Positions 8,361-17,383 of a stretch of DNA of 64,000 bases are shown one piece after another. The translations under genes and the position numbers were made by a program. The notes below the pieces were generated by a model, which saw only the letters and a program-made list of their open reading frames with translations, was not told the DNA's origin and ran no database searches. The DNA is taken from positions 1 through 64,000 of the forward strand of contig NZ_JAHQCR010000077.1 of assembly GCF_019042735.1 (NCBI RefSeq), read 5' to 3'. The DNA is from Evansella alkalicola (GTDB lineage Bacteria; Bacillota; Bacilli; Bacillales; Salisediminibacteriaceae). Numbering within the stretch: position 1 is the first letter of the stretch; every line of letters starts with the position of its first letter.

Positions 8361-10240
8361 TTACTCAATTGTACGTTATTAAGGTGGGGAGTAGTACAGC
8401 TCTTTCTTCGAATCATACCGTTTTTGAACAGATTCGGAAAATTTCGGATAAAGGGAACCAAGTTCTTTTAATCATTGGTGGAGCTACAGGTATAGTGGAA
8501 TATTATGAGCAAATCCAAAGGAAAGAGTCATATTTGGAACTGAGTAATGGTGTTCAGGCCAGGTATTGCAATCGAGAAGAAATGAATCATATCTATAATG
8601 CTTATGACCAAGTCATGATTCCTTCCATAAAAAACAATTTACAACACCTTGGATTAAAAACGTATGTACAATGTGCGGGAGACCAAGGTGTTGTAACTGG
8701 GAAACAAGGTCCTCCCCTTAGAGCTAGAGTAAACGGTAAGAAGAGAATTGTGCGAGATTCTTTGTATGGTTCTTACTTTGATTGTGAAACCCAATTGATC
8801 CACTCATTACTAAACGATTTTCACGTTGTCTGTTTCACACCTCCTATTAAGGATTCAGAGAATCCGAGTAATTATCTAAATATTGATGCTGATATGCTAG
8901 CAGCACATTTATCTGTTCATATGAAAGCTCATCATCTAAGGTTTGTTACGGGAACTAACGGCCTATTAAAAGATATTGATAAACCATCATCAACCATCAA
9001 AAATATTTACTCTAATGATTCTTTAGAATTTGTAAAAGGGAGAATGAAACAAAAAGTACGGGCAGCTCAACTAGCCATTAAAGATGGAATAAGTGATGTC
9101 TGCATAATGGGTCCTTCAATGGAACCTCAAAAGTCGACATGGTTTTGGAATATGGATGGATATAACAATAACTATGATATTATCAATAAAATTGTTCGTA
9201 TACCTTCTGTATCTAGAAATGAAGAAGAACTTACAAATTATCTATTACACAACATCCAATTTCCTGGGGTTAAAAATTCAATAGATCCAGCAGGCAACAT
9301 TGTATTTGAAAAGGGGGCTGGAGAACAAACTCTTTTGTTACTAGGTCATGTAGATACCGTTCCTTATTTATGGAAAGTAACAAATGATGAAAAGATGATT
9401 ACTGGAAGAGGTGCCGTAGATGCGAAAGGATGTTTTGCAAATTTCATTCAGATGTTAAGAGATGTGGAAGTTCCGAAAAACGGTAAATTAAAAGTCATTG
9501 GAGCTGTAGAAGAAGAAGTATCTTCATCTGCAGGAGCTTATTACGTAAGAGATCATCATCCAGCTGATGCTGTGATTATTGGTGAACCAAGCGGAGAACA
9601 TAATCTTACTTTAGGTTACCATGGATTACTTAAATTAGGCGTTACAATTCAAAAAAGCCAAAAACATAGTGCGTCTAGGGATAATGTAAGTGTGGCAGAC
9701 CTTTATTACTCTATAAAAAAAGATTTAGAAGAAAGGGTAAAGGCAGTCGATTCAAATCATGTAGTAACCACAACCAGGATTAATCAACATAAAAGAGAAA
9801 ATATAGATGTCTTAGAAGCGATCTTAAACTTTAGAATCTCTCCAGGAATAAATGTTGATTACCTAAAAAAACTCAATTTAAAGATTTCTGAAGAAGTAAC
9901 TATTAATGTCTTGAGAGCTACACCAGGATATATGAATAAAAGGAATTGCCCATTAGTCAAATCATTTGCTAAGAGTATGGCTTCGGAAAAAGTGAAAATT
10001 AAGTATCTGAAAAAAACAGGAACGAGCGACATGAATACCTTGGCAACTAAATGGGTTAATACACCCATGGTAGCTTATGGACCTGGCGATTCCCATCTTG
10101 ACCACACAAATGAAGAATTTCAAATATATGAGGACCTGGATCGTTCTAGGACTATATTAAAAGGTGCTATTGACCAATGGTTTTCTCATTTATCGGAGGT
10201 GGAGACCGTTGATCATCAATCAAAAGTTACTCACTATTGA
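8351..10240 (+). CDS. LysZ-LysK fusion: carrier-substrate kinase plus M20 peptidase
   Basis: A 629-residue two-domain protein. Residues 1 to about 255 are an amino acid kinase (VIKVGSSTA, IIGGATG, NIDADMLAAHLS) like LysZ/ArgB, which phosphorylates the carrier-bound side-chain carboxyl. Residues about 270-625 are an M20 metallopeptidase like LysK, which cuts the product off LysW: GHVDTVP near 331, GAVDAKG near 354, EEEVSSSAG near 386, TGTSDMN near 556 and HLDHTNEE near 585 supply the zinc ligands and catalytic Glu. It overlaps lysY by 10 bp. The enzymes are normally separate; fusing the second and last steps of a pathway is unusual. No frame break is seen at the junction. Confidence 0.9.
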   Translation: MAIITQLYVIKVGSSTALSSNHTVFEQIRKISDKGNQVLLIIGGATGIVEYYEQIQRKESYLELSNGVQARYCNREEMNHIYNAYDQVMIPSIKNNLQHLGLKTYVQCAGDQGVVTGKQGPPLRARVNGKKRIVRDSLYGSYFDCETQLIHSLLNDFHVVCFTPPIKDSENPSNYLNIDADMLAAHLSVHMKAHHLRFVTGTNGLLKDIDKPSSTIKNIYSNDSLEFVKGRMKQKVRAAQLAIKDGISDVCIMGPSMEPQKSTWFWNMDGYNNNYDIINKIVRIPSVSRNEEELTNYLLHNIQFPGVKNSIDPAGNIVFEKGAGEQTLLLLGHVDTVPYLWKVTNDEKMITGRGAVDAKGCFANFIQMLRDVEVPKNGKLKVIGAVEEEVSSSAGAYYVRDHHPADAVIIGEPSGEHNLTLGYHGLLKLGVTIQKSQKHSASRDNVSVADLYYSIKKDLEERVKAVDSNHVVTTTRINQHKRENIDVLEAILNFRISPGINVDYLKKLNLKISEEVTINVLRATPGYMNKRNCPLVKSFAKSMASEKVKIKYLKKTGTSDMNTLATKWVNTPMVAYGPGDSHLDHTNEEFQIYEDLDRSRTILKGAIDQWFSHLSEVETVDHQSKVTHY

Positions 10241-11024
10241 TCGTTTAGAAGTCAGAAGTCTTGAGGAATTATCCAAAAAAGCAAGGGAGACTATTGTAGA
10301 GATTGCAGCTACAGATACTGGCTGTCATATAGGAGGAAGCCTTTCTGTAATTGATATGTTGATTGCATTATTTGTTAAATTTCATTCAGATGATCAAAGC
10401 CAAATTATATTAAGCAAAGGACATGCTGCTGCAGCCTTGTATTCTGTTCTATATGTTAAAGGTATCTTAAAAGACAACCCTGCAGAAAGTTATGGAAAAA
10501 GTGACTCTTTATTAACGGGACATCCTAACCATAAAATCATAGGAATTCCCTATTCGACTGGAAGTTTAGGGCACGGCATTCCTTATGCAGCTGGATGGGC
10601 TCTTGCTCAGAAATTAAAAGGATCGAATGGAATTGGAGTAGCGGTGTGTGGAGACGGTGAACTTCAAGAAGGGCTTTGTTGGGAGACATTCCAAGTGGTG
10701 CAGGCGAAACAAATTCATAACTTTGTGTGTGTAGTAGATATAAATGGGGCTCAAAATGATGGATATGTCCATACTATCTCCTCTTTAGAAAATCTTAGAG
10801 AACGGTTCGAGTCGTTTGGATTCGAGACGTTAGAGATTAATGGACATGATTTTGAAGAAATAATTAGATCATTAAACATAATTGGTAGATCTTCAAAGCC
10901 CTTAGCAATCTTGGCTCATACAGTTAAAGGAAAAGGTGTACCGGATATTGAAGGAAATCCCAATTCCCACTATGCAAAGATCCCTCAACGTTTAAAAAAC
11001 AAATGGAAAAGGAGTATTTTATGA
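10209..11024 (+). CDS. Transketolase, N-terminal (TPP-binding) subunit
   Basis: About 271 residues from TTG 10209, chosen because CGGAGGTGG at 10194-10202 precedes it; an upstream GTG at 10164 in the same frame has no RBS. The TPP signature GDGELQEG...DINGAQNDG is present, as is SKGHAAAALY. It is the first half of a split transketolase; the second half follows with an ATGA overlap. In a carrier-protein pathway it would transfer a two-carbon ketol unit to the carrier-bound semialdehyde. It overlaps the LysZ-LysK fusion by 32 bp. Confidence 0.9.
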   Translation: MIINQKLLTIDRLEVRSLEELSKKARETIVEIAATDTGCHIGGSLSVIDMLIALFVKFHSDDQSQIILSKGHAAAALYSVLYVKGILKDNPAESYGKSDSLLTGHPNHKIIGIPYSTGSLGHGIPYAAGWALAQKLKGSNGIGVAVCGDGELQEGLCWETFQVVQAKQIHNFVCVVDINGAQNDGYVHTISSLENLRERFESFGFETLEINGHDFEEIIRSLNIIGRSSKPLAILAHTVKGKGVPDIEGNPNSHYAKIPQRLKNKWKRSIL

Positions 11025-11950
11025 CTTTATCTGGAAGGGATGCTTATCGTGACCAATTGACGAAACTAGCAGAATATAATCATAATATTTTGTGTTTAGA
11101 AGCAGATTTGGGTGGGGCTAATCATACATTCCAATCAGAGTTTCCAGATCGTTTTTTTAATATGGGAATTGCTGAAATGACAAGTATTGATATGGCTGCT
11201 GGATTAGCCGAGGCTGGCTATGTTCCTTTCTTTTCTACATTTGCACCATTTGCATCACTACGTGCAGCTGAAAGTATTAAATTAGCAATGGGATATATGG
11301 GGAAAAATATTAAAGTAATAGCTCCCTACGGAGGAGTATCAGGAGGATGGTTCGGTACCACTCATCATTCTTTAGAAGACATTGCAATTATTAGATCCTT
11401 TCCTAACATTAAGATTGCTTGTCCTTATGGAGAGGAGGATACAAGAAGAGTTATTAGCGAGGCTGCGTCATCTCTCCATCCTTACTATGTTCGTTTATCA
11501 AGAAATGAGGCATTTGCAAGCCTTGAAAGAGAAGAAAAATCTGCTTTTTCTGCTTTAATCAATCAAAAGGGTAATGGGGATGTTTGTTTAATTTCAATAG
11601 GTGAACAAGGAACAGAATTGTGTAAGAAAATACAAGAGAACTATCCAGAAATCTCCCATGTTCATCTATGTTATGTGGATCAATCAAGTTTGTTGGATGC
11701 AGTTGTTCAAATAAAAGAACTTGGAAATGAATTTCTTGTCGTCGAAGAACATAGGTTAGCTGGTGGAACAGCATCTTTGTTATCTATACTTTTGCCTGAC
11801 AAACGAGTCTATTCTTTTGATTGCGGTGAAGAGTGGCCTGTATATGGAGGAAACCATAAAGAAACTCTTGCACATTTGAAATTTGATTCGGAAAACTTAG
11901 ATAGAAAAATAACAAACATATTAAGTGATGTCGTAAAGCCAAAAATATAG
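11021..11950 (+). CDS. Transketolase, C-terminal subunit
   Basis: 309 residues from ATG 11021, six bases behind AAAAGGAG. It carries the pyrimidine-binding domain (FFNMGIAEMTSIDMAAGLAEAG, with the Glu that activates TPP) and the transketolase C-domain (VEEHRLAGG). Together with the preceding gene it makes a complete split transketolase. Stop and start overlap (ATGA), so the two chains are probably made in equal amounts. A house-keeping role is unlikely inside this operon. Confidence 0.9.
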   Translation: MTLSGRDAYRDQLTKLAEYNHNILCLEADLGGANHTFQSEFPDRFFNMGIAEMTSIDMAAGLAEAGYVPFFSTFAPFASLRAAESIKLAMGYMGKNIKVIAPYGGVSGGWFGTTHHSLEDIAIIRSFPNIKIACPYGEEDTRRVISEAASSLHPYYVRLSRNEAFASLEREEKSAFSALINQKGNGDVCLISIGEQGTELCKKIQENYPEISHVHLCYVDQSSLLDAVVQIKELGNEFLVVEEHRLAGGTASLLSILLPDKRVYSFDCGEEWPVYGGNHKETLAHLKFDSENLDRKITNILSDVVKPKI

Positions 11951-11968
11951 AAGATGAGGAGACACAAA

Positions 11969-13204
11969 ATGGATATTCAAAAGATAGTTGCTTTTGTTGA
12001 GCCAAGCTTTTACGGGGTGGATTTTGTAGAGAGAACCTACAAGAAAGGATGTCAAGTGATAGCGATAGGATCTTCACTAGATAACCCTAAAAAATATGGA
12101 TATGAGAATTACTATCACGATTTTTTAATCGCTGATATTAGGGATCCAAAATCCATATATAATGCGATTAAGAATTCAAAATATGATGGTAAATTAGATG
12201 CTTTAATTCCTGCAACCGATTATGCTTCTCACTACACAGCTGAGGTAGCTGAATGGCTGTCACTACCGACCATTCCTTCATTTGCCGCTAACAATGCACG
12301 GAACAAAGATTTAGCACGTCATGCTTATCAGAAGAACAAAGTACCGAGTGCGTTATATGTTAAAGTATCAGATGCTGTGCAAGCATGTGAAGCTGCCTCT
12401 AGCATCGGTTATCCGGTAGTCTTAAAACCCACCAACTGTGCAAGTAGCCAGGGTGTATTCTTTATTAATAATAAAGAAGAATTGCTTCAAGCGTTCCAGA
12501 AGTTAAGGGAGTTCAAAAAAACATATATGGGATTTGATGTAAGTACAGATTATTTAATTGAAGAGTACTTGGTGGGGCCAGAATTTAGCGTAGAGCTTTT
12601 CCTAAAGGATCAAAAAGTTATTTTTTCATCAGTTACAGAAAAGGAAACCTCCGATCTCCCATTCTTTGTAGAGATTTCCCATACAGTACCAACCTCTACT
12701 CAATTGGATAAAGTTGAAGAAATGGTTGAAGTTAGTGTGCAGGCTATGAGGGCGATAGGGATTGATAATGGTCCGAGCCATGTAGAAATTAAATTGACCC
12801 TTTCAGGCCCTAAAATTATTGAAGTAAATGGGCGTCCTGGCGGAGATCAAATTGCTTCGCAATTGCTCTTTAATACGTATGGATTCGATATTTTTGAAGA
12901 GACTGTTAATTTTTATTTGAAATTACCAATAAATGAACATTATCCAGCTAAAAAAGCAACATCTATTGCTTATTTAACCTCTCGAAACAATGGTGAAGTC
13001 TCAAAAATCCGTGGAATCGAGAACATAAAGCAGGACCCTTCAGTAATAAAATTTGAAATTAATGTTCAACCAGGAGATTTAGTGAAAATTCCAGAAAGTT
13101 CAGATGATCGATTAGGGTATGTGATAACCACAGGAGAGAATGCCGTCGAGGCCAAACGTAAGGCTATGAATCTGATTAATACTATCCAATTAGTTTACGT
13201 TTAA
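11969..13204 (+). CDS. ATP-grasp amino acid ligase (BacD/CarB-like)
   Basis: About 411 residues from ATG 11969, preceded by GAGGAG at 11956-11961; ATG 11954 lies inside that RBS. The ATP-grasp fold is seen in YPVVLKPTNCASSQGV (near 145-160), YLIEEYLVGPEFSVELF and HVEIKLT...IIEVNGRPGGDQ (metal and phosphate ligands). Proteins of this type (bacilysin BacD, L-amino acid ligases) join a free amino acid to another by an acyl phosphate. Here it is predicted to couple the released carrier-derived amino acid to a second one. Last gene before a terminator. Confidence 0.85.
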   Translation: MDIQKIVAFVEPSFYGVDFVERTYKKGCQVIAIGSSLDNPKKYGYENYYHDFLIADIRDPKSIYNAIKNSKYDGKLDALIPATDYASHYTAEVAEWLSLPTIPSFAANNARNKDLARHAYQKNKVPSALYVKVSDAVQACEAASSIGYPVVLKPTNCASSQGVFFINNKEELLQAFQKLREFKKTYMGFDVSTDYLIEEYLVGPEFSVELFLKDQKVIFSSVTEKETSDLPFFVEISHTVPTSTQLDKVEEMVEVSVQAMRAIGIDNGPSHVEIKLTLSGPKIIEVNGRPGGDQIASQLLFNTYGFDIFEETVNFYLKLPINEHYPAKKATSIAYLTSRNNGEVSKIRGIENIKQDPSVIKFEINVQPGDLVKIPESSDDRLGYVITTGENAVEAKRKAMNLINTIQLVYV

Positions 13205-13224
13205 TCCCCTAATAGCCGTTTAGA

Positions 13225-13257
13225 AACCCTCACAAGTCATTTGAATTTGTGAGGGTT
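13225..13257 (+). terminator. Terminator of the carrier-protein operon
   Basis: AACCCTCACAA pairs perfectly with TTGTGAGGGTT around a 10-base loop. The following sequence is T-rich (GGTATTTAAACTATTTTTT). It separates the biosynthetic operon from the exporter gene. Confidence 0.75.
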
Positions 13258-13384
13258 GGTATTTAAACTATTTTTTAAATTTCCCAACGATTTATTCGAT
13301 GGTCCTTATTCAAAATATCCGTTTTACGTCTAAGAATCCCTACGTTAGTATTTAATTAAAGTATATCTATAAAGAGGTGTTAAT

Positions 13385-14599
13385 TTGTCAATCTTAAAAA
13401 GGAAAAACTTCATGTTCTTTTTTCTTGCAGACATCATTTCAGGATTTGGTGTTGGGATGAGTACGATCGGAGCTAATTGGTATTTGCTAGATAAGACAGG
13501 TGCGTCAAGTGCAGTGGGAATTATGTTAGCTCTTAATGTACTTGCTGGATTTCTTGTTTCTCCTATAACAGGAACCCTAATCGATAGGTTTAATCGAAAA
13601 GTAGTTATTCAATTAACTTTTATATTGCGGGCAGTAGCTATAGGGATTTTAACAGCTGCTTTTATATTTGATGGGTTTACTATAGGTTACATTTATTTAT
13701 TTGCCATTATTAACGGGATTGGCTGGAGTATATATATGTCTGCCTCTCGAAGTCTTATTCAAGAATTACTTCCTGAAAGTGACTTATCTAAAGGTAACTC
13801 TTTGATTGAGATTAGTTTACAAGTCGGTATGTTTATGGCCGGTGCAGCTTCTGGATTTATTTATAAGTTTGCTGGATTTGAAACCATTTTATTAATTAAT
13901 TGTTTAATGTTTGTTGTTAGTAGTCTATTTATAATTTTTGTTAAATATCAATCTATCTTGTTAGAGGATAAAGAGGATAGTTTTATAAAATCCTTTAAGA
14001 AAGGAATACATTACTTACGTTCACACCAATTTATCTTTTTATTGGGGTTTGTATCTATAATTCCTTTAGTGGTAACTATGACCTTTAACGTAGTTTTACC
14101 GGAGTATGTGAGTGGAACCTTAAATGCAGATTCTATCGTCTTTGGTCTCTCAGATATGGCGTACGGAATCGGAGGATTAATATCTGGTCTCATAGCAGCC
14201 CCTTTTGCAAGGAAAATCACGAAAAATAGAGCTTTATCAATTATCTTCACTTTATCTGTTTTAACTTTAGTTGGTTTATCCTTGAATTCTTTAGTAATCA
14301 TGATTTATCTCGGTAGTTTTTTAATTGGTTTTTCAAATTCCTCGATAAGAATTATCATGAACACGATGCTTATGGAAATTGTCCCCAAGTCTTTAATGGG
14401 CAGAGCAATGTCTGTATGGATGGGAATTTCTTTATTTCTTCAAGCTATATTTGCAGGAGGTCTTGGATTAATTATTGATATTTTTTCTCCAGGTGTAGGT
14501 TTTATGTGTATGGGAGCAATAATGTTAGTTGGATTAGTTCTACATTTTTATATTTCCAAACGTATAAGCAATTCATATTATAAAAAAGAGGTGGTATAA
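13385..14599 (+). CDS. MFS drug/metabolite exporter (EntS-like)
   Basis: 404 residues with about 12 hydrophobic segments and the MFS loop motif GTLIDRFNRK between segments 2 and 3. The overall pattern resembles the EntS/YfkF group of exporters. TTG 13385 follows AGAGGTG. It stands 180 bp behind the ligase gene, with its own promoter region, and is directly followed by a reductase gene. In this position the likely role is export of, and self-protection from, the cluster product; the substrate is inference. Confidence 0.85.
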   Translation: MSILKRKNFMFFFLADIISGFGVGMSTIGANWYLLDKTGASSAVGIMLALNVLAGFLVSPITGTLIDRFNRKVVIQLTFILRAVAIGILTAAFIFDGFTIGYIYLFAIINGIGWSIYMSASRSLIQELLPESDLSKGNSLIEISLQVGMFMAGAASGFIYKFAGFETILLINCLMFVVSSLFIIFVKYQSILLEDKEDSFIKSFKKGIHYLRSHQFIFLLGFVSIIPLVVTMTFNVVLPEYVSGTLNADSIVFGLSDMAYGIGGLISGLIAAPFARKITKNRALSIIFTLSVLTLVGLSLNSLVIMIYLGSFLIGFSNSSIRIIMNTMLMEIVPKSLMGRAMSVWMGISLFLQAIFAGGLGLIIDIFSPGVGFMCMGAIMLVGLVLHFYISKRISNSYYKKEVV

Positions 14600-15172
14600 A
14601 TGAGAGTAGGTATAATTTATGGAAGTACAAGAGATCAAGGAAATACAGAGAGATTAACTGAAGAAGTTATAAAGTACTTACCGAACGTAACTAAAATCAA
14701 CCTTAAACACTACCATATTAAAGATATTATAGATCAGAGGCATGAAGTTCACGGTTTTTCTCCAGTAGAAGATGATTATGATCAAATTATTGATCAATTA
14801 CTAGAGTGTAAAGTTTTAATTTTTGCTACACCAATTTATTGGTATGGTATGACCAGTGTAATGAAACGTTTCATAGATCGATGGTCTCAAACTGTTAGAG
14901 ATAAAAGTTATCCCAATTTTAAAGACCTAATGAGTGATAAACAAGCTTATATTATTGCAGTTGGAGGGGATAACCCCAGAGTAAAAGGTCTGCCACTAGT
15001 ACAACAGTTTTCGTATATTTGCCAATTTATCGGATTAAATTATAAAGGGTTTGTGTTGGGAGAGGGCATTAAGCCTAATGATATTTTAAATGACAATCAG
15101 GCAATAGAGAATGCTCGTAAACTTGGAGAATTATTAAAGAAAAGAAATCAAATAGATATTCTAAATCAATAA
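14600..15172 (+). CDS. NAD(P)H-dependent FMN reductase, flavodoxin-like
   Basis: 190 residues of the NADPH-dependent FMN reductase/flavodoxin-like fold. The N-terminus GIIYGSTRDQGNTERL is the FMN phosphate loop, and FATPIYWYGMTSVMKRFIDRW is the second conserved block. It begins immediately behind the MFS stop with no gap. In this setting it may supply reduced flavin or perform a redox tailoring step on the product. No cysteine-rich iron-sulfur motif is present. Confidence 0.85.
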   Translation: MRVGIIYGSTRDQGNTERLTEEVIKYLPNVTKINLKHYHIKDIIDQRHEVHGFSPVEDDYDQIIDQLLECKVLIFATPIYWYGMTSVMKRFIDRWSQTVRDKSYPNFKDLMSDKQAYIIAVGGDNPRVKGLPLVQQFSYICQFIGLNYKGFVLGEGIKPNDILNDNQAIENARKLGELLKKRNQIDILNQ

Positions 15173-15434
15173 GAAAAAAGGATTTAGAAATATATAAGGA
15201 TATTGTATGAAGTAAGAAGCAGAACTAATTTGAATGCATTCCTGACTTTCGGAATTGACACACTAATCTATTTATAAAATATAAGGAGCTCATCGTTATA
15301 AATTGAACATTTGGCTCCTGATTCTCTTCCTAATAATGGGGGGATAGAGGTATTCTATTTTATAGAGTACTTTTTTCTAATATAACTAATTCGCACTGAA
15401 TAAGTTAACGATATTACTAAAAAATGAGAAAATA
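15173..15434. other. Intergenic region after the cluster
   Basis: AT-rich with no sizeable ORF. Three similar short lines suggest decayed sequence, but nothing can be assigned. Confidence 0.3.
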
Positions 15435-15468
15435 CCAAACCTTTGATGTAAGGGGTTTGGCGTTTTTT
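15435..15468 (+). terminator. Rho-independent terminator
   Basis: CCAAACC pairs with GGTTTGG (15454-15460) and is followed by CGTTTTTT. It lies 260 bp behind the reductase gene, just before the IS200-like element. Confidence 0.7.
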
Positions 15469-15478
15469 AATGGTTTTG

Positions 15479-16188
15479 AAAACCCCTGGCTATGGCGGGG
15501 GTTCTAAAGAGCTTATAGCGTGGTATTAAAAAAACCTCACTTCATGTAGGATAAAGTTGTTTTCCCGACCACTTCATCTCACCATAGAAAGAGGTATGCT
15601 CTGGGAAGGACATGAATAGTTTAGCCCACACAACATGGAATTGTAAGTATCACATAATATTTGCCCGAAAGTACAGAAGACAGGTCATTTACGGAAAATA
15701 TAAAAAGAGAATTGGACAAATCATAAGAGATTTATGTGAACGGAAAGAAGTAATTATCCATGAAGCAAAGTCTTGTCCTGATCACATCCATAAGTTAGTC
15801 AGTATCCCACCCAAGTTGAGTGTCTCTCAATTCATGGGTTACTTACAAGGAAAAAGTAGTCTTATGATATTCGATCGTCACGCCAATTTGAAGTATCGAT
15901 ATGGAAACCGAAAATTCTGGTGTCGTGGATTCTATGTTGATACTGTGGGGAGAAATAAGAAACAAATACAAGAATATATTAAGAATCAGCTGTAAGAAGA
16001 ATACATGGGTGATCAGTTAACATTATTCGAAGAATATAACCCATTTACCGGTGAGAAAAATAAGAAGAAATAATGAAATTCTTTAGAATTAGTGAGTGAA
16101 TGTGGTACAGGTGGGAAACCCTTTTAGGCCGATGTCGGTAAGAGAGGCTTTTGCCGCAGAGCAAACCACAAGTTCACATTGGTGGTTT
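15479..16188 (+). mobile_element. IS200/IS605-family element with a broken tnpA
   Basis: A single transposase gene is flanked by imperfect subterminal hairpins: AAAACCCC / GGGGTT at 15479-15504 on the left and AAACCAC / GTGGTTT at 16161-16187 on the right. Such hairpins instead of inverted repeats are the hallmark of this single-strand transposing family. Exact ends cannot be set without an empty site. Confidence 0.75.
15612..16073 (+). pseudogene. tnpA: IS200-like transposase TnpA with premature stop
   Basis: Y1 transposase. The HUH motif is intact (PDHIHKLVSIPPK) and the tyrosine lies in YVDTVGRN. The frame meets TAA at 15993-15995, then continues in the same frame with EEYMGDQLTLFEEYNPFTGE to a second stop at 16073. 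Full-length relatives have about 150 residues with a QL-x-EDxxxDQL tail, so the first stop is a nonsense change that removes the last 26 residues. The first 127 residues contain both catalytic motifs, so partial activity cannot be excluded. Confidence 0.8.
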
Positions 16189-16265
16189 TGATTGAGTATT
16201 AAATAACATTTGGAAAGTGCGATTAACGGTAAATAACTAGTTGTTATTTTTAACAGGCTGTAACT

Positions 16266-16614
16266 ATGTCTACTGTATTATATACTTCAAATAATGGACA
16301 AAATATCACTGTAGTGGAATATACTGGTTCAACTGCAGTTTCTGGTTTAAAAGGCTCACTTAGCCAAGATGGAAAACAACATACTATTCCTGTAGGGATT
16401 GGACACATTAATGGAACATATACTGTAACATCAGTCGTTGAAAAGGTAGAAAATTGGTTATTCCATTTTCTTTTATGATCATTTAAAACATACAAGATGA
16501 ACCAAAAGCAAGTACAACGTTTGGTAAAAAGAATTGGAGTCAGATGGTGTTAAGATTGTTGGTAAGGGAGTTGGAACCAAATATATTTATTTTCCTTAAT
16601 AAAATGTAGACAAA
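16266..16614 (+). pseudogene. Decayed fragment of an unknown, possibly secreted, protein
   Basis: An open frame from 16266 gives 57 residues of beta-rich sequence (GIGHINGTYTVTSVVE), then loses sense. A second piece in another frame reads DGVKIVGKGVGTKYIYFP before TAA near 16600. The two pieces look like the start and end of one small beta-rich protein with internal deletion. No family is recognised. It lies between the IS200-like element and the first attachment-like repeat. Confidence 0.3.
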
Positions 16615-16748
16615 AGGGGACATTATTGGAATTAACACCTTAATGAACAAAGTACCAATTAGGAAATAAGGACAAAATAAGGACAAAAATTAATTGTTAC
16701 ATAAAGAATCTTATCATCTATTAAAGTCCTTTGACCAAAAAAAGCGTT

Positions 16749-16898
16749 GCTAACATTTTGCTAACGCACTCCAGTGAAAAACAGTAAAATCAAGTTAAAG
16801 ATGTTACAGTAAGATTTTAACAGAACCCTGATATACCGCACTCTACACACACCAAGTTAACGATATTACACACTCTCACCTTAGGGGCGGCATGATGT
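16749..16898 (+). repeat. Attachment-site-like direct repeat, copy A
   Basis: 150 bp, about 80-85 percent identical by eye to 24817-24966 (also 150 bp). It starts with GCTAAC-ATTTT-GCTAAC, a pair of hexamers like integrase arm sites, and ends GGGGCGGCATGATGTGA. Read in frame, the end gives Gly-Gly-Met-Met-stop, the typical C-terminus of GroEL. This suggests a core site in the groEL 3' end that is rebuilt by each inserted element. Confidence 0.6.
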
Positions 16899-16972
16899 GA
16901 TAGCTGCTCAACCCCTTGATCTATAAGGGTTTTGAAGTGATTTGCTAACAAAATGCTAACATAATGTAAAAA

Positions 16973-17017
16973 AAGAAGCTTCTCAAAGGTTCGTAACTTG
17001 TGGGAGGTTTCTTTTTT
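16973..17017 (+). terminator. Terminator-like hairpin behind repeat A
   Basis: AAGAAGCTTCTCA pairs with TGGGAGGTTTCTT (with wobble pairs) and is followed by TTTTT. A very similar hairpin stands behind repeat B, as expected if the groEL terminator was carried or copied with the attachment region. Confidence 0.6.
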
Positions 17018-17383
17018 ATCTCTTGCGTAATTTGAAGTAATCTAGTACGACGTGACCTACTTCCCGCTCCATGATTTATTTGTGTCATCTTCCGCAATCT
17101 TTGGGTGTACCTTTAACTAGATGTTAATTCTCAATTCAGTTTAGCGAGTTTGTTTGTACTTGGTCCCTTACGTTTTTTCTTAAGTATCATAACTAAATGC
17201 TGTACACTTTTACAAAGATAAAAAAGTTATATTAATGAAATGTTTTATTGCTATGTGTGATTCTTGCAGTACTGGTAGTACTCTTTATACGGAATTTAGG
17301 TAGCTGTGTTGTATGGGGGTTTTTATTTAAGCTAACATCATCTATAATTAAATTAGAATGAATATATTAATTAAGGTGAGATT
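17018..17383. other. Intergenic region before the sce7726 cassette
   Basis: AT-rich, no ORF above 40 codons in a plausible context. It must contain the promoter of the three-gene cassette. AAGGTGAG at 17373-17380 is the RBS for the next gene. Confidence 0.35.

Noticed and set aside
4340..13204. Interpretation as an ordinary lysine or arginine biosynthesis operon
   Set aside because: LysW, LysX, LysY, LysZ and LysK would fit, but homocitrate/homoisocitrate genes and an ArgD/LysJ-type aminotransferase are missing, and the transketolase, DegT aminotransferase, ligase and exporter are unexplained by it.
16735..17020. CRISPR array or tRNA/tmRNA-based attachment site
   Set aside because: GCTAAC hexamers recur but without regular repeat-spacer units, and no tRNA or tmRNA fold is present; the end matches a groEL-like coding end better.
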